Assembly (NCBI RefSeq): GCF_013359695.1
Contig: NZ_JABFMU010000022.1
Span: forward strand, 1-64,000
DNA: 64,000 nt
Reading direction: 5' to 3'
Origin: Pseudomonas sp. C2B4
GTDB taxonomy: Bacteria > Pseudomonadota > Gammaproteobacteria > Pseudomonadales > Pseudomonadaceae
Under the pieces are notes generated by a model, which saw only the letters and a program-made list of their open reading frames with translations, was not told where the DNA came from and did no database searches. This document shows, piece after piece, positions 35,159 through 44,392 of the stretch. Made by a program: the position numbers and the translations under genes. Position 1 is the first letter of the stretch; the number at the start of each line of letters is the position of its first letter.

Positions 35159-35902
35159 TCAGGCGCTAACCGGATGTGCTTTCGTCACGGCTTCGAATTT
35201 GGAGGCCGGCCGATACAAAATCCAGTAATAAGCCCCCAGACAAATCAACCAGCAGAACACCGCCGTCCACACGTTGTGGGAGAAAAAGTGCGCCCCCTGC
35301 ATCATCCGCCCGATGGAAAACACCGAACCAAGGGCGAAGGCGAAGACGAACGCCGCTCGGGCCAATCGTGGACGACGGTCACGCAAAACGAAGAAAAGCG
35401 CGAACAAAGTGAAACCGGTCGCGGCATGGCCACCGGGCCAGCAGCGGCCGGGTTTTTCGGTGGGCGGGCGTGGGCTCAGCAATTCGCTGTAGGTTTCGTG
35501 GCCGCCAAACTGTTCGAGGCTCCACGGACACTGCACCGCCGTTACCGCTTTCATGGGGGTGACAAAGGAAGTCGCCAGACCCAGCGATAGCACGAGACAG
35601 CCCAACTCTCGCTTGAATGGCTTGAGCCTGGCGATGAAGAACGAGCAGACAAAACCGAGGATGGCCAACACCGAGAAAGCAATGACCACTTGCTTGGCAC
35701 GGTCATGCAGGATGGTTTCCAGGAAGTAGCTGTGCCGCCCGATAAAGCCCCCCGCGGCCGGGTCATAGAACAGTTTGGCAAGGTCCATGTCCAGCGAGGT
35801 CAGTTCGAGCAGGACCAAAATGATTGCCGTAACGGCGGGAACACCCAGGCATAGCCAAACGTTGAGCGGGCGAGAGGTGAGGGGGACGGAGGTCGAAACC
35901 AT
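35159..35902 (-). CDS. PAP2-family membrane phosphatase (LpxT-like)
   Basis: A 247-residue polytopic inner-membrane protein of the acid phosphatase/phosphotransferase superfamily. The central motif is WPGGHAATGF (PSGH equivalent) and the third is GRMMQGAHFFSHNVW with the catalytic His. The first motif, normally K-x6-RP, reads MKAVTAVQCPWSL, so RP is replaced by CPW, as in some lipid A or isoprenoid phosphatases. It is divergent from colR, and a perfect ColR-like box lies 86-101 bases upstream, so it is a likely ColR target acting on envelope lipids. Confidence 0.85.
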   Translation of the reverse strand: MVSTSVPLTSRPLNVWLCLGVPAVTAIILVLLELTSLDMDLAKLFYDPAAGGFIGRHSYFLETILHDRAKQVVIAFSVLAILGFVCSFFIARLKPFKRELGCLVLSLGLATSFVTPMKAVTAVQCPWSLEQFGGHETYSELLSPRPPTEKPGRCWPGGHAATGFTLFALFFVLRDRRPRLARAAFVFAFALGSVFSIGRMMQGAHFFSHNVWTAVFCWLICLGAYYWILYRPASKFEAVTKAHPVSA

Positions 35903-35987
35903 GGCAGTTCCTGGGTCGGTGAAGTGACTGAAGAGCGCAACCGCGCGGAGTTTGAGCCTGCGCCTGTCGCCAGCCTGTGAACCGATA

Positions 35988-36003
35988 GTGAAAAAATCGT
36001 GAA
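35988..36003 (-). promoter_or_regulatory. ColR-like box upstream of the PAP2 gene
   Basis: The minus-strand TTCACGATTTTTTCAC fits the P. putida ColR consensus (T/C)(T/C)NA(C/G)NN(T/C)TTTTTCAC at every position, as I recall it. It lies in the colR/PAP2 divergent gap. Confidence 0.65.
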
Positions 36004-36120
36004 GGCCCCGACCGGTATTTCACGGGATTGGCAGCTGCACACAATTCCTAGCCGTGAGCCAAACTTGGCCTTAAGCTGCGCGGGCCAAGACGGCCGTTTC
36101 TGTGTACGGAGAAGATGCCC

Positions 36121-36804
36121 ATGCGAATTTTATTGGTTGAAGACAACCGCGATATCCTGGCCAATCTGGCCGATTACCTGGGGCTCAAAGGCTATACCGT
36201 GGATTGCGCGCAGGACGGTTTGTCGGGTTTGCACCTGGCGGCCACCGAGCACTACGACTTGATCGTGCTCGACATCATGCTGCCCGGCATCGACGGCTAT
36301 ACCCTGTGCAAACGCCTGCGCGAAGATGCCCGCCGTGATACGCCGGTGATCATGCTGACCGCTCGCGATCAACTGGACGACCGCCTGCAGGGCTTCAAGT
36401 CCGGTGCCGACGACTACCTGATCAAACCTTTTGCCCTGTCTGAACTGGCAGCGCGGGTCGAAGCGGTCATGCGCCGCACTCAGGGAGGTGGGCGCCGTAC
36501 CCTGCAGGTCGGCGACCTGAACTATGACCTTGACACCCTGGAAGTTACCCGCGAAGGCCGCTTGCTCAAACTCAACCCGGTTGGCCTGAAGTTGCTGGCG
36601 GTACTGATGCAGAAAAGTCCTCACGTATTGCGCCGTGAAATTCTCGAAGAAGCGCTGTGGGGCGATGACTGCCCGGACAGTGACAGCCTGCGCAGCCACG
36701 TCCATCAGTTACGCCAGGTGATCGACAAACCGTTCGCCAAACCGTTGCTGCACACCGTGCACGGTGTGGGTTATCGCCTGGCCGAGGGGCGTGATGGAGT
36801 TTAA
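36121..36804 (+). CDS. colR: Two-component response regulator ColR
   Basis: A 227-residue OmpR-family regulator. The receiver domain has LLVEDNRDI, phospho-acceptor Asp51 in LIVLDIMLPG, and the Thr and Lys in MLTARD and YLIKPF. The winged-helix DNA-binding domain occupies about 130-222 (RSHVHQLRQVIDKP...TVHGVGYRL). It is nearly identical to P. putida ColR as remembered. The ATG at 36121 is preferred over 36115 because of spacing from GGAG. The stop overlaps colS. It controls membrane-integrity and metal-tolerance genes; two candidate boxes flank the locus. Confidence 0.95.
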   Translation: MRILLVEDNRDILANLADYLGLKGYTVDCAQDGLSGLHLAATEHYDLIVLDIMLPGIDGYTLCKRLREDARRDTPVIMLTARDQLDDRLQGFKSGADDYLIKPFALSELAARVEAVMRRTQGGGRRTLQVGDLNYDLDTLEVTREGRLLKLNPVGLKLLAVLMQKSPHVLRREILEEALWGDDCPDSDSLRSHVHQLRQVIDKPFAKPLLHTVHGVGYRLAEGRDGV

Positions 36805-38077
36805 ACAGAGCCTTGCTCAACGGATCATTATCGCCTTTGCACTGATGAGCGCACTGGTGGCGGGCGCCTTTGCCATGGGCATCGTGGCAACCGTGCACCT
36901 GGTGGAGGAAAAGCTGATTTCAGCCGGGCTTGGCGGAGACCTGCAGCGTCTGTTGCTGATGGATAACGTCTCGGACTGGAGTCATCGCCCTGAACCTGAC
37001 CAGTTGTTCTATTTCAGTGGCGGACCGGGTGATTTCGAGTTGCCCAAGGATTTGCGGCACCTGGATTCGGGTTTCCACGAGGTGTTCCGCGAGCAGCTGT
37101 CGTACCACGCCATGGTCGAAATCGTCGACGGTCGGCGCTACGTATTGCTGCAGGATCAAAGCGACTTCGAAGAACGTGAACGCGTACTGTTCGCCGTGGT
37201 GCTGGTGGGCTTCGTGCTCAGCCTGGCGCTGGCGGTTTTCCTCGGATGGGTTCTGGCGCGCAAGGTCATGGCGCCGGTTGTACGGTTGGCCCGACAGGTG
37301 CGTCATCGTGACCAGTTACTGGGTTTGGCGCCGCCCCTGGCACCGGATTACGCTGCGGATGAGGTGGGCGAACTGGCGGTGGCCTTCGACGCGACCCTCG
37401 GGCGCTTGCGCCAGGCATTGACTCGGGAGCGGTTATTCACCAGTGACGTCAGCCATGAGTTGCGCACACCGTTGATGGTGCTTGCCAGCTCCTGCGAGCT
37501 GCTCTTGGAAAACCCCGGGATCGACCAGCGTGGTCGCGCTCAGGTCGAGCGGATCGCCCGTGCCAGTGAAGAGATGCGCGAACTGGTGCAAACCTTCCTG
37601 ATGCTCGCCCGCGCTCAGCGCGAAGACGCCGGCATGTCGCCACAGCAAACCCTGGGTGAAGTGGCCGACGGGTTGATCGGTCTATGGCGCGCACCGATCG
37701 AGGCCAAAGGGCTGAAGCTGATTTTCGAGCCTGGCAAGCCACATGGCATCCGTTTCAACGCGACGTTTCTGCACGCGGTCATGGGTAACCTGCTGCGTAA
37801 CGCGCTGCACTACACCGAGCAGGGCTACATACGCCTGAGCCTGTCAGGCAGCGGCTTCGTGGTCGAGGACAGCGGTGTCGGCATTCCCGAAGAGAAGCGC
37901 GAAGCGATGTTCGAGCCTTTTGTGCGAGGTAACGAGAAACGCGGGGAAGGGCTGGGCTTGGGGTTGTCGCTGGTGCAACGAATCTGTGAGAACCAGGGGT
38001 GGCGCGTCAGCTTGAGCAACATGGAGCCCAATGGCTGTCGTTTTCAAGTGGAGCTGCATACGCCGCAAGAGAGCTGA
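36794..38077 (+). CDS. colS: Sensor histidine kinase ColS
   Basis: A 427-residue inner-membrane kinase. Two membrane spans (about 9-35 and 133-158) bracket a periplasmic domain of roughly 100 residues rich in Glu/Asp, which in P. putida senses excess zinc or ferric iron through glutamates. A HAMP-like linker is followed by the H-box FTSDVSHELRTPLMVL, N-box HAVMGNLLRNALHY and G-boxes VVEDSGVGIP and GEGLGLGLSLVQ. The ATG at 36794 overlaps colR by 11 bases; GAGGGG lies upstream. Confidence 0.95.
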   Translation: MEFKQSLAQRIIIAFALMSALVAGAFAMGIVATVHLVEEKLISAGLGGDLQRLLLMDNVSDWSHRPEPDQLFYFSGGPGDFELPKDLRHLDSGFHEVFREQLSYHAMVEIVDGRRYVLLQDQSDFEERERVLFAVVLVGFVLSLALAVFLGWVLARKVMAPVVRLARQVRHRDQLLGLAPPLAPDYAADEVGELAVAFDATLGRLRQALTRERLFTSDVSHELRTPLMVLASSCELLLENPGIDQRGRAQVERIARASEEMRELVQTFLMLARAQREDAGMSPQQTLGEVADGLIGLWRAPIEAKGLKLIFEPGKPHGIRFNATFLHAVMGNLLRNALHYTEQGYIRLSLSGSGFVVEDSGVGIPEEKREAMFEPFVRGNEKRGEGLGLGLSLVQRICENQGWRVSLSNMEPNGCRFQVELHTPQES

Positions 38078-38147
38078 CGGGCTGGAAGTGGACTATCCTT
38101 ATGAGCGGCATTGCCATGTAAAACCTCGAAACGATTAAGGGTTTTAC

Positions 38148-38163
38148 ATGACAATTTTTTCAC
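38148..38163 (+). promoter_or_regulatory. ColR-like box upstream of the methyltransferase gene
   Basis: ATGACAATTTTTTCAC matches the recalled ColR consensus at all fixed positions except the first. It lies 72-87 bases before the methyltransferase start, just downstream of colS. Confidence 0.6.
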
Positions 38164-38234
38164 AAAGGCATGACCTGACGCTGACATGGCGATGCCTAAG
38201 GTGGTCGCCATCAGAAGTACAGGAGACCCTGACG

Positions 38235-38903
38235 ATGGCCGGCCCGATCAAACTAGATTTTTCCGAAAAATACGACGATCAACACGCGCAACAGTACCTG
38301 CTCAAACATCAGGACGGCGTCAGTCGCAAACTGTCCCATTGGCGTGACGAGCAACTGGCGCGCAAGGCGCTGACGCTGGTCGGCGAGCCGGGCCTGGTGC
38401 TTGATCTGCCCTGTGGCGCAGGACGTTTCTGGCCATTGCTGGCGGAAAAGCCCAACCGAGTGATCATTGGAGCCGACAACTCCGAGTCGATGTTGAAGAT
38501 TGCCATGCAGGCGCAACCAACCGGCGTGGTAAAACGGGTACAACCCTTGCACACTTCTGCATTCGACATCGCCTTGCCTGATAACGCCGTCGACAGCATT
38601 TTCTGCATGCGATTGCTCCATCACATCGGTGAAGCCGAGCATCGACTGGCCATTTTGCGCGAATTCGAGCGTGTCTCCCGTGACAGTGTGATTCTCTCTC
38701 TGTGGGTGGACGGTAATTTCAAGGCCTGGAAACGCAAGCGTCTCGAAAGCAAGCGTGGGCAAGTCGGTTACCAAAATCGATTTGTGTTACCGGCCGCTAC
38801 GGTGGAAAAGGAATTTGAGGAGGCGGGTTTCCGAATTCAGGAACGTCTGGACTTTTTACCGCTCTATGCCATGTGGCGAGTTTACGTATTACGCAAGAGG
38901 TAA
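38235..38903 (+). CDS. Class I SAM-dependent methyltransferase
   Basis: A 222-residue protein. The SAM-binding motif I is VLDLPCGAGRFWPLL (about 56-70), the acidic motif II is VIIGADNSESML and motif IV is VDSIFCMRLLHHIGE. The substrate is unknown; position behind colRS and before the sugar-kinase-like InaA suggests an envelope or lipopolysaccharide role. The ATG at 38235 has AGGAGA nine bases upstream. A ColR-like box precedes it; it probably forms a three-gene unit with inaA and the small secreted protein. Confidence 0.88.
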   Translation: MAGPIKLDFSEKYDDQHAQQYLLKHQDGVSRKLSHWRDEQLARKALTLVGEPGLVLDLPCGAGRFWPLLAEKPNRVIIGADNSESMLKIAMQAQPTGVVKRVQPLHTSAFDIALPDNAVDSIFCMRLLHHIGEAEHRLAILREFERVSRDSVILSLWVDGNFKAWKRKRLESKRGQVGYQNRFVLPAATVEKEFEEAGFRIQERLDFLPLYAMWRVYVLRKR

Positions 38904-38907
38904 CAGG

Positions 38908-39621
38908 ATGGCAGTGCAGTGTGCAGCAGGATCGGATGTTGTTTCCCAGGACCGCTTCGACTATTTCTGGAATCAGCGTGGCGAATGGGTGGAAGCGCCC
39001 AACGTCCGTCGCGGAGGAGAAAGTGGCGTGGAGCGTGTCATGGGCAGTGATGGCCAACTGCTCTATGCCAAACGCCAGACCGGGCACACTTACCGTAGTT
39101 TGTTGCACCCGTTCGGTCGGCCGACGGTGTTGCGCGAGCGCGACGCTCTCATCGGTGTCGGTCTGCTGGGTGTTGGTGTCCCGGACATTGTTTTTTGCGG
39201 TGCTCAACGGGATCCGGTGCACAAATGGCGCGCATTGCTGGTCACCAAGTCACTGGATGGCTTCGAGGAACTCGAACACTGGTATGCCGGTGGGGCTCGT
39301 GAGCGTCACGGTGAAGCCGTGCACGACCGGGTACTGAAGGAGTTGGCCGAAAACCTGGCGCGCATGCACAAGGGTCGTTGGCAGCACAGTTGCCTCTATA
39401 TCAAGCATGTGTTCGTTCGGGTCACCGGCGAGGGCGAGGCCGCAAAAGTCGAGATCGCCTTGATTGATCTGGAGAAATGCCGGCAGCGTTTGAGCGCCCG
39501 GCAAGCGGCAACCCATGACATGAAGCAGCTCCGTCGCCACTCGTCATTCAGCCCGACGGAGTGGGAAAAACTCGTCTATTTTTATAGGACGGCGTTTGGC
39601 AGCGCTATCAAAGGTTTATAG
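38908..39621 (+). CDS. inaA: InaA-family lipopolysaccharide kinase-like protein
   Basis: A 237-residue protein of the Kdo/WaaP kinase superfamily. A possible ATP-binding Lys is in LLYAKRQTGHTYRS; HDRVLKELAENLARMHKGRWQHSCLYIKHVF covers the catalytic loop region; LIDLEKCR corresponds to the metal-binding Asp. It is near-identical in type to InaA of P. aeruginosa (PA4378) in the same gene order. It starts four bases after the methyltransferase stop, with an AGAGG just upstream. Probably phosphorylates an envelope glycolipid; substrate not shown. Confidence 0.87.
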   Translation: MAVQCAAGSDVVSQDRFDYFWNQRGEWVEAPNVRRGGESGVERVMGSDGQLLYAKRQTGHTYRSLLHPFGRPTVLRERDALIGVGLLGVGVPDIVFCGAQRDPVHKWRALLVTKSLDGFEELEHWYAGGARERHGEAVHDRVLKELAENLARMHKGRWQHSCLYIKHVFVRVTGEGEAAKVEIALIDLEKCRQRLSARQAATHDMKQLRRHSSFSPTEWEKLVYFYRTAFGSAIKGL

Positions 39622-39623
39622 CA

Positions 39624-39848
39624 ATGAAACTCGAAGTTGCGCGAGGTTTGTTTCTGGTAGGAGCCTTGGCAGTTGCTTCACTTGCGGTGGCTGCCTGGGA
39701 GCAGCCGCGTACGCAAGTTCTTGGTACAGGGAGTGGCGAGCATTGCCCACTGCCACGGGTCGCCAAGGCATCCGTGGCCACTCAGCCCGATCATGATTTA
39801 TTGCTGTTCATCTTCGGACTCTCTCAAGGATTGAGGCCGCAAAGTTGA
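39624..39848 (+). CDS. Small secreted/anchored protein
   Basis: 74 residues. An N-terminal hydrophobic segment (GLFLVGALAVASLAVAAW) is a signal peptide or single anchor, followed by a short hydrophilic tail with one Cys and LLLFIFGLSQGLRPQS at the end. It starts two bases after the inaA stop, so it is co-translated. A protein at this place is recalled in P. aeruginosa (PA4377). Function unknown; likely in the ColR-linked unit. Confidence 0.7.
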   Translation: MKLEVARGLFLVGALAVASLAVAAWEQPRTQVLGTGSGEHCPLPRVAKASVATQPDHDLLLFIFGLSQGLRPQS

Positions 39849-39866
39849 AACGAATGAAGCCCAAAT

Positions 39867-39896
39867 AAAAGGCCTCGCTGATGCGAGGCCTTTTTT
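39867..39896 (+). terminator. Terminator of the methyltransferase-inaA unit
   Basis: aaaaggcctcgc and gcgaggccttttt pair around tgat with a T tail. Confidence 0.87.
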
Positions 39897-39927
39897 GTTG
39901 GCGCTAACTCGAATCTTGCATAAACAC

Positions 39928-40018
39928 TGTGGGAGCGAGCCTGCTCGCGAAAACGGTGTACCGGTCAACATCAATGCTGAATGACACACAGCCTTCGCGA
40001 GCAGGCTCGCTCCCACAG
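39928..40018. repeat. REPIN before the RND gene end
   Basis: ctgtgggagcgagcctgctcgcgaaaac and the inverted gccttcgcgagcaggctcgctcccacag, between convergent genes. Confidence 0.85.
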
Positions 40019-40023
40019 GTCAA

Positions 40024-43000
40024 TCAGTGTTCTTCAGGTTTATCGGGTTTTGCCAGCAAGGTGTACACGCACGGCAGGACAAACAACGTAAACAGCGTGC
40101 CGATCGACATGCCCGTCGCGATCACCGTACCGATATCGAACCGGCTAACCGCGCCCGCACCCGTGGCAATGATCAACGGCACCATGCCGAACACCATCGC
40201 GGCGGTCGTCATCAGCACTGGGCGCAGGCGGATGGACGCTGCTTCTTCAACGGCCTCGCGGGGTGTCAGGCCCTTGTCCTTGCGCAACTGGTTGGCGAAC
40301 TCGACGATCAGAATGCCGTGTTTGCTGATCAGGCCGATCAGCGTCACAAGCCCGACCTGGGTGTAGATGTTCATGCTCGACCAGCCGAGAAACAGCGGGA
40401 GCAAGGCGCCACAGATCGATAGCGGTACAGTTACCAGAATCACCAACGGATCGCGGAAGCTTTCGAACTGGGCCGCCAGCACCAGGAAAATGATTGCCAG
40501 GGCCAAGGCAAAGGTGACCCACAATGCGCTGCCTTCCTGCACGTATTGCCGCGAGGCGCCGGCGTAGTCGAAGGCAAACCCCACCGGTGCTTCTTCCCGG
40601 GCGATCTGGCGCACGGTGTCGATGGCTTCGCCCATGCTGACCAGCGGTACTCCGGAAAGAATGGCGGAATTGAGTTGCTGGAACTGATTCAATTGCCGTG
40701 GGCGCGCCCGGTCGTTCACTGTAATCAGGGTCGACAGGGCCAGCAGTTCACCCTTGTTATTCCTGACGTAGTAATTATTGAGCCAGTCAGGGTTATCCCG
40801 GAAGGGACGTTCAACCTGGGCAATTACCTTGTAACTGCGTCCTTCGATGGTGAAGCGGTTGATTTCCGCTTCGCCTAGCAAGGTCGCCAGCGTTCCGCCC
40901 AGATCCTGCATCGACACGCCCATCTGTGCAGCCTTGGCGCGATCGATATCCACCACGACTTCGGGTTTGTCGAACGCCAGGTCGACATCGACGAAAGCGA
41001 ACTTGCCGGACTCCAGCGCGCGCTTTTTCACCCGGTCCACCACTTGCAGCAGCAACTCGTAATCGTTGGCGGTATTGATGACGAACTGGAAGGGCAGACC
41101 CTCGCCGGTTCCCGGCAACGAAGGCAGGTTGAAGCCGAAAATCTGCAGTCCCGGAATGCTCTCCAGCTTGGCCTGAACGTCGGGCAGGATTTGCATCTGG
41201 GTCCGGCTGCGCTCGTTCCACGGTTTGAGCAGAAAACCGCCAATACCCGATTGCACGCCGTTGAAACCGTTGATCTGGAACGATGAGTAGTATTCGGGAA
41301 ACGCCTTGAAGATCGAAACGAACTCGTCGGTGTAGGTGTTCAGGTAATCGAGGTTGGTCGGTTGCGGGGCGTTGGCCATCATGAATATGACGCCCTGGTC
41401 TTCATCCGGTGCCAGTTCCGACTTGGTGAACTTGAGCAGTACCGGAATCAGGCACAGCACGATGACGGCAAACACCAGCACCACCGGGCGGGTGTTCAGG
41501 GTGCCGTGCAGCAGGTGTTGGTAGCGGCGCTTGAGGCTTTCGAAAATCAGGTCGAGGCGGTGGGCCAGGCCGGTCGGGTTTTCATCGTGACGCAACAGGA
41601 AGGCGCACATCATCGGCGACAAGGTCAGGGCAACGATACCGGAGATCACCACGGCACCCGCCAGGGTCAGGGCGAACTCCTTGAACAGAGCCCCGGTGAG
41701 CCCCGTCAGGAAACCGATCGGCGCATACACGGCCGCAAGAGTGATGGTCATCGACACCACAGGCATGGCGATTTCCCGGGCGCCTTCGATGGCGGCGTCC
41801 AGCGGCGTCTTGCCTTCCTCGATGTGGCGGTGGATGTTTTCAACCACCACAATGGCGTCATCCACTACCAGGCCGATGGCCAGCACCATCGCCAGCAGGG
41901 TCAGCAGGTTGATCGAGTAGCCCATCATCTGCATGAAGAACATCACGCCGATCATCGACAGTGGGATGGTGACCACCGGGATCACCACCGAGCGCAACGC
42001 CCCCAGAAACAGGAATACCACCACAATCACGATCAACACCGCTTCGAACAGGGTCTTCACCACTTCGTCGATCGAGGCCTGGATGAAAAGTGTGGCGTCG
42101 TAGGCGATTTCTCCCTTGAGATTCGGGGGGAGCTGGGCCTCAAGATCCGGCATGATCTTGCGCACTTCCTTGATCACGTCCAGCGGGTTGGCGCCGGGTG
42201 TGGCCTTGATGCCGATGTACACCGAGGGCGTACCGCCGAAGGAGCTGATGGTGTCGTAGTTTTCCGCACCCATCTCGACCCGGGCGACGTCACGCAGCAG
42301 CACGCGACTGTCACCGTCGACCTTGAGTGGAATGGCCGCGAAGGCTTCGGCGGATTTGAGTTCGGTACTGGCGTTGATGCTGGTGACCACGTACTCGCCC
42401 TTCACTTCACCGGCGGCGGAGAGAAAGTTGTACTGACGCACCGCGTTGGTCACGTCGCTGGCACTGAGGCCGAAACCGGCGAGTTTCACCGGATCCAGCC
42501 ACAGGCGCATCGCAAACACCTGGTTACCGAGAATCTCGGCTTCGGCCATGCCCGGCAGGGTCGCCAGTTTCGGCTGGATCACCCGCGACAGATAGTCGGT
42601 GATCTGCGGGTTGCTCAATTCCTTACTGAAAAAGCTGATGTACATCAGCGCCGAGGCGTCGGCGGCCTCTTTGCTCAAGACCGGGTCTTCGGCGTCCTGA
42701 GGCAGCTGGTTCTTGACCTCGTTGGCTTTGGCCAAAAGCTCGGTGAACAGGCGGTCGCTATTGGCGCCGATGCGCGCATAGATCGAGATCACCGAGAAGT
42801 TCTGTCGACTGACCGAAGTCATGTAGTCGATGCCCTCGGCGCTCGCCAGGCTCTGCTGCATTGGTTGGGTGATATAGCCCTGGATGGTCTCGGCGTTTGC
42901 CCCGGGGTACGCGGTGGTCACCGTGATCAAGGCGTTTTCCATTTGCGGGTACTGGCGCAGCGGCAACTTGCTCCAGGCCTGGAAACCCAGCAGTACAATC

Positions 43001-43059
43001 AGCAGGCTCACCACGGTGGCGAGCACCGGGCGGCGGATGAACGGATCAGTAAAAGCCAT
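40024..43059 (-). CDS. RND multidrug efflux permease (MexW-like)
   Basis: A 1011-residue inner-membrane proton-driven pump of the HAE1 family with 12 spans and two large periplasmic loops. The proton-relay Asp pair in span 4 is in AIGLVVDDAIVVVENIHRH, and GISKHGILIVEFANQLR marks the second half. The start at 43059 (MAFTDPFIRRPVLATVV) is the family start; a longer reading overlaps the adaptor gene. It is placed with inaA as mexVW are in P. aeruginosa, but no outer-membrane channel gene is adjacent, so it probably borrows an OprM-like one. Substrates unknown. Confidence 0.93.
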   Translation of the reverse strand: MAFTDPFIRRPVLATVVSLLIVLLGFQAWSKLPLRQYPQMENALITVTTAYPGANAETIQGYITQPMQQSLASAEGIDYMTSVSRQNFSVISIYARIGANSDRLFTELLAKANEVKNQLPQDAEDPVLSKEAADASALMYISFFSKELSNPQITDYLSRVIQPKLATLPGMAEAEILGNQVFAMRLWLDPVKLAGFGLSASDVTNAVRQYNFLSAAGEVKGEYVVTSINASTELKSAEAFAAIPLKVDGDSRVLLRDVARVEMGAENYDTISSFGGTPSVYIGIKATPGANPLDVIKEVRKIMPDLEAQLPPNLKGEIAYDATLFIQASIDEVVKTLFEAVLIVIVVVFLFLGALRSVVIPVVTIPLSMIGVMFFMQMMGYSINLLTLLAMVLAIGLVVDDAIVVVENIHRHIEEGKTPLDAAIEGAREIAMPVVSMTITLAAVYAPIGFLTGLTGALFKEFALTLAGAVVISGIVALTLSPMMCAFLLRHDENPTGLAHRLDLIFESLKRRYQHLLHGTLNTRPVVLVFAVIVLCLIPVLLKFTKSELAPDEDQGVIFMMANAPQPTNLDYLNTYTDEFVSIFKAFPEYYSSFQINGFNGVQSGIGGFLLKPWNERSRTQMQILPDVQAKLESIPGLQIFGFNLPSLPGTGEGLPFQFVINTANDYELLLQVVDRVKKRALESGKFAFVDVDLAFDKPEVVVDIDRAKAAQMGVSMQDLGGTLATLLGEAEINRFTIEGRSYKVIAQVERPFRDNPDWLNNYYVRNNKGELLALSTLITVNDRARPRQLNQFQQLNSAILSGVPLVSMGEAIDTVRQIAREEAPVGFAFDYAGASRQYVQEGSALWVTFALALAIIFLVLAAQFESFRDPLVILVTVPLSICGALLPLFLGWSSMNIYTQVGLVTLIGLISKHGILIVEFANQLRKDKGLTPREAVEEAASIRLRPVLMTTAAMVFGMVPLIIATGAGAVSRFDIGTVIATGMSIGTLFTLFVLPCVYTLLAKPDKPEEH

Positions 43060-43072
43060 GGGGGTTCCTTGA

Positions 43073-44221
43073 TCAGTCAGCGCGCGGCTGGCTGTTCTTC
43101 TCGGCCAACGTCTTGTCGTCGCTGATGGCGATGTGTGCACCGTTGTCCAGTTTGATCTGGCCGGCGGTGACCACCGTTTCGCCGTTCTGCACGCCTTTGG
43201 TGATCATCACCAGCCCGTCACGGCGCTCACCGGTTTCGACGAATCGCCGTTCGGCGATCAGGACAGGTTGGCCCTTGTCGTCTTTTTCCACGCTGCCGTC
43301 TTCGGCTTTCTTTTGGGTGGCGACATAGACCGAGTTGCCATAGAGCGTGTAGGTGATCGCACTTTCCGGCACGACGATGCGCGGTTGCGGGTCGGGCAAA
43401 AGGACCTGGAGGCTGGCGAACATGCCCGGAAGCAATTTGCCATCGGGGTTGGCCAGGGTGGCGCGGACCTGCACGTTTCGCGTGCTGTTCTCGACTTTCG
43501 GGTTGATCGCACTGATGGTGCCCGGGAACGCCTCAGTCGGAAAAGCAGCCACAATGATCTGCACCGGTTGGCCGACGGCAATCTTCGGCACTGACTGTTC
43601 AGGCACGAAAAAGTCGACGTAAAGGCTGCTGAGGTCTTGCAGGGTAGCAATCATGGTGCCGGTGGCCACGTAGTCGCCAACGTCCACCTGGCGAATACCG
43701 ATGGTGCCGCTGAAGGGCGCAAGGATGCTTTTTTTGCCGAGCGCGGCCTTGAGTTGATTGACCGTTGCCTTGCTCTTTTTAAAGACCGCCGAGAGTCGGT
43801 CGAATTCGCCTTTGGAAATGGCCTGGCTACCCACTAATTGGCTGCCGCGGGTGTAATCCACCTGGGCCAGCCCGAGGTCGGCCAGGGCGGTTTCGAGCAG
43901 GGCGCTTTCCACGGCGCTGTCGAGGCGGACGATGGGTTGACCGGCCTTGACCTTCTGTCCTGATTCGAACTGCACATCGATGACGGTGCCGTCAGTCTCC
44001 AGGCTCAGGTCCACCCCTTGCAGGGCCTTGAGCGTGCCAACGGTGGGCAGGCGAGCTTGCCAGGGCCGTTCGGTTGCCGTGGCCACGGCGACGCTGATGG
44101 GCGGTTTCGGCGCGGAGAAGCCTTGGATCATCGTGTAGATGGAGAAGGCTTTATACCCGGCCAGCACCAGCACGATCAGCAGAACAACACCCAACATGAT
44201 CAGCATGCGGCGACGCAGCAT
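43073..44221 (-). CDS. RND periplasmic adaptor (MexV-like)
   Basis: A 382-residue membrane-fusion protein. One N-terminal anchor (MLIMLGVVLLIVLVLAGYKAF), a lipoyl/hairpin region (VDLSLETDGTVIDVQFESGQKVKAGQPIVRL; APFSGTIGIRQVDVGDYV) and a beta-barrel and membrane-proximal domain (about 205-370). It is not a lipoprotein, unlike MexA. It lies 13 bases upstream of the pump gene in one operon. No repressor gene is adjacent. Confidence 0.92.
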   Translation of the reverse strand: MLRRRMLIMLGVVLLIVLVLAGYKAFSIYTMIQGFSAPKPPISVAVATATERPWQARLPTVGTLKALQGVDLSLETDGTVIDVQFESGQKVKAGQPIVRLDSAVESALLETALADLGLAQVDYTRGSQLVGSQAISKGEFDRLSAVFKKSKATVNQLKAALGKKSILAPFSGTIGIRQVDVGDYVATGTMIATLQDLSSLYVDFFVPEQSVPKIAVGQPVQIIVAAFPTEAFPGTISAINPKVENSTRNVQVRATLANPDGKLLPGMFASLQVLLPDPQPRIVVPESAITYTLYGNSVYVATQKKAEDGSVEKDDKGQPVLIAERRFVETGERRDGLVMITKGVQNGETVVTAGQIKLDNGAHIAISDDKTLAEKNSQPRAD

Positions 44222-44392
44222 ATTTCCAGTTCCTTGGAGAAATCAGGTGAGACAGTCGGGCACATTACCGCGACTGACAAAGGGAATCCAACTGGCAGTT
44301 TTTACAGGTTGCCAAGTATTAGAGGGTGAAAGTCCGAAAAGATCGCAGCCTTCGGCAGCTCCTGATACTTGTGAGCACGCAGGACGCAAAAA

